From: DASPMP01 sp035248725 | Lineage (GTDB): Bacteria; Gemmatimonadota; Gemmatimonadetes; Gemmatimonadales; Gemmatimonadaceae | DNA: 7,569 bases | Reading direction: 5' to 3' | NCBI GenBank assembly: GCA_035248725.1 | Contig: DATFHG010000184.1 | Coordinates: 1-7,569 of the forward strand | In this document: positions 5,977 through 7,569 of the stretch, in pieces | Layout: each line of letters starts with the position of its first letter | How positions within the stretch are numbered: position 1 is the stretch's first letter | Notes under the pieces: model-generated | What the model saw: the letters and a program-made list of their open reading frames with translations, nothing else | What the model was told of the DNA's origin: nothing | The model's database searches: none | Position numbers and translations under genes: made by a program

Positions 5977-6756
5977 GTGCGCGCCAACATCCGGTCGTAC
6001 TGGAACACGTCGCGCGCGCCGCGCTACAGCATCGTGTTCGCGCTGCCGCTGCTGTTGCTGTACGAATCGCTGGCCGCCAGCCTCGCCGGCACGCCCGGCG
6101 CGAACGTGCGCAATGCCGCGGACGTCGCCCTCAAGACGCCCTTTCTGCTGTTGTCCGGCGCGCGCGGCTCGATCGCGTTCTTTGCCACGACGATCGCGAT
6201 CTGCGTGTTCCTGATCGCCCGCGACCTCACGCGATCGCGCGAGCGGCTGCGGCCGCGCACCTTCCTGCTGATGCTGCTGGAGTCCGCCGTGCTCGCATTG
6301 CTCCTCGGCGTCGTCGTCGGGACGGTCACCAGGCAGCTGCTCGGCATGCTCGCGCTGAGTTCTGGTCATTCGGGCGCATCCGCGTCGATGGTGCAGGGGA
6401 GTGGCGCCGGCTCGATCGAATCCATGAGTGTCGCCACGCGCCTCATGCTCGCGCTCGGCGCGGGACTCTACGAGGAGCTGCTGTTCCGTGTGATCCTGGT
6501 CGGCGGCCTGTCGGCGGGACTCGCCTGGCTGATGGGACGCCGCACGTGGATCACGAGCAGCATCGCCGCGGTGGTGGGAGCGCTGATCTTTTCGTCCTTT
6601 CACTACATCGGCCAGTACGGCGACCGGCTGGAGCTCGCGTCGTTCACGTATCGCACGATCGCCGGTCTCGCGTTCAGCGGGCTGTTTCTCGTGCGCGGCT
6701 TCGGCATCACCGCCTGGACCCACGCGCTGTACGACATCTACGTGATGATCCTCTAG
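5977..6756 (+). CDS. CPBP-family (CAAX prenyl protease 2/Abi-like) intramembrane metalloprotease
   Basis: This 259-residue polytopic inner-membrane protein has hydrophobic segments at about 17-36, 64-82, 96-118, 154-183, 191-210, 227-240 and 244-258. The family's conserved motifs are complete: EELLFR (EExxxR; E166, E167, R171), FHY (H209) and HALYD (H249, D253). In characterised relatives these residues form the intramembrane active site that cleaves substrates, as in the eukaryotic CAAX protease Rce1 and bacterial bacteriocin-immunity proteins. The natural substrate is unknown. GTG 5977 is the first start codon after the upstream in-frame stop and gives a short basic N-terminus before the first membrane segment; no clear ribosome-binding site is seen. 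The gene lies 10 bases after dut. Its stop shares the palindrome CTAG (6753-6756) with the stop of the convergent oxygenase gene. Confidence 0.93.
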   Translation: MRANIRSYWNTSRAPRYSIVFALPLLLLYESLAASLAGTPGANVRNAADVALKTPFLLLSGARGSIAFFATTIAICVFLIARDLTRSRERLRPRTFLLMLLESAVLALLLGVVVGTVTRQLLGMLALSSGHSGASASMVQGSGAGSIESMSVATRLMLALGAGLYEELLFRVILVGGLSAGLAWLMGRRTWITSSIAAVVGALIFSSFHYIGQYGDRLELASFTYRTIAGLAFSGLFLVRGFGITAWTHALYDIYVMIL

Positions 6757-7568
6757 CCGATCGCGTCCCCGAATTTGCGAACGACGTCGGCGACGGATTC
6801 GACGCCGTGGATGCCGTCCACGCTCTTGCCCGCCTGCCAGTATTCCTCGGTGCCGGCGCCCTTGTACAGATCTTTCTTGAGCCGGTACGCGGAGCGTAGC
6901 GCGTAGATCGCGCGCATCCAGTGCTTGGTCCGGCGGCCGCGCAACATCCATCGCGCGATGACACCGGCGCGCGTGCCCAGGCGTCGAACGTACGCGTTGT
7001 TGATCACCGCCACCGGCACGCCGGTGAGCCGTTCGGTGAGCACGATGTCCTCCGACGTCGCGTCGACGATCGCCTGCTTGTAGTCTGGGTGCGCGTTGCA
7101 CTCCGACGTCGCAATGAAGCGCGTGCCGAGCTGCGCGCCCGCATAGCCCATGTCGATGGCGCGACGGAACTCCGCGGGTGTGCCGATACCGCCTGCGCAC
7201 ACCAGCGGCAGGCCAAACGGACGCAGCTCGGCGATGAGCTGCTCGGCGGACTTCGGGCCAGCGTGGCCGCCAGCGCGGTTGTTCACCGCGATGAGACCAT
7301 GCACGCCGGCGTCCGCGCCTTTCTTCGCCCACTTCGCCTCCGTCACGTCGTGATAGACATGTCCGCCGACCTGGGCCACCCGCTGCACGACCCATTTCGG
7401 GTTGCCGAGCGAGGTGATGAAGAAGCGAATGCCTTCCTCGAGCGCACCCTCGATCCACTCCTCCATGCGCTGCCGGTAATACCTGCTGGACTGCTCGATC
7501 AGCGCGTTGAAGCCGATGGGCCGTCCGTTGGCGATCTGCTTCGCCAGTCGCAGTCCCGCGCGGTACTC
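6753..7568 (-). CDS. Nitronate monooxygenase (2-nitropropane dioxygenase family), 5' partial
   Basis: The frame is open through the right edge, and 271 C-terminal residues are visible; about 50-90 N-terminal residues, including the start, lie outside. Members are FMN-dependent TIM-barrel enzymes that oxidise alkyl nitronates such as propionate-3-nitronate with O2, a detoxification role in the cytosol. Visible motifs, numbered from the window edge, are FNALIEQ (20-26), FFITSLGNP (50 to about 58), AGGHAG (99-104, with the conserved His in the position of the family's active-site base), AGGIGT (125-130) and QLGTRF (146-151); the last two fit FMN-phosphate loops. A typical C-terminal tail follows (EEYWQAGKSV). 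An internal Met at 7466-7464 is not the start, because family sequence continues upstream of it. FabK-type enoyl-ACP reductase is a related alternative that the missing N-terminus could decide; general family membership is secure. Confidence 0.9.
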   Translation of the reverse strand, partial: EYRAGLRLAKQIANGRPIGFNALIEQSSRYYRQRMEEWIEGALEEGIRFFITSLGNPKWVVQRVAQVGGHVYHDVTEAKWAKKGADAGVHGLIAVNNRAGGHAGPKSAEQLIAELRPFGLPLVCAGGIGTPAEFRRAIDMGYAGAQLGTRFIATSECNAHPDYKQAIVDATSEDIVLTERLTGVPVAVINNAYVRRLGTRAGVIARWMLRGRRTKHWMRAIYALRSAYRLKKDLYKGAGTEEYWQAGKSVDGIHGVESVADVVRKFGDAIG

Positions 7569-7569
7569 G

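Noticed and set aside
5740..7458. Very long open frame on the - strand (572 codons) opposite dut and the protease gene
   Set aside because: It covers three well-supported genes in other frames, its translation is Arg/His/Gly-rich without motifs, and long empty frames are expected at this GC content.
1..7569. Mobile element, CRISPR array, tRNA/rRNA gene or defence island
   Set aside because: No terminal repeats, spaced direct repeats, transposase or integrase motifs, or structural RNA signatures were seen. The CPBP protease gene alone does not make a defence system.

Overview
The window is a dense, high-GC bacterial stretch with nine protein-coding genes, two of them cut by the window edges. 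No RNA gene, insertion sequence or CRISPR array was seen. Gene content and style suggest an environmental bacterium, most likely Gemmatimonadota or a similar high-GC soil or aquatic phylum. The points in favour are strong GC bias, weak or absent Shine-Dalgarno sites, GTG starts, a small eukaryote-like SET methyltransferase, a secreted uncharacterised beta-rich protein, and a glutamic-type CPBP protease. This placement is inference, because no marker gene here fixes the taxonomy.

Left block (1-2800, + strand): the end of a SET-domain protein lysine methyltransferase gene, then an uncharacterised conserved protein (546-1481), then fumarylacetoacetase (1478-2800), the last enzyme of phenylalanine/tyrosine (homogentisate) breakdown. 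The three genes are joined by two 4-base start/stop overlaps (ATGA and GTGA), so they are probably co-transcribed and translationally coupled. This is the most interesting part of the window: an unknown enzyme-like protein and a SET methyltransferase share one operon with a catabolic enzyme.

Middle block (2781-4583): a membrane-anchored protein with a PH-like middle region and a C-terminal LysM domain (- strand) overlaps the end of the fumarylacetoacetase gene by 20 bases. Across a 171-base divergent spacer lies a membrane-anchored or secreted lytic transglycosylase (+ strand). Both are probably cell-envelope and peptidoglycan functions. A tandem octamer repeat with a perfect 9-bp hairpin lies in the 36-base convergent gap after the transglycosylase gene.

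Right block (4584-7569): a secreted protein of unknown function (- strand) is divergent from dut (dUTPase) across an 81-base spacer. A CPBP intramembrane protease gene follows dut closely. It converges on a nitronate monooxygenase-family flavoprotein gene (- strand, running off the right end), and the two genes share one palindromic CTAG as their stop codons.
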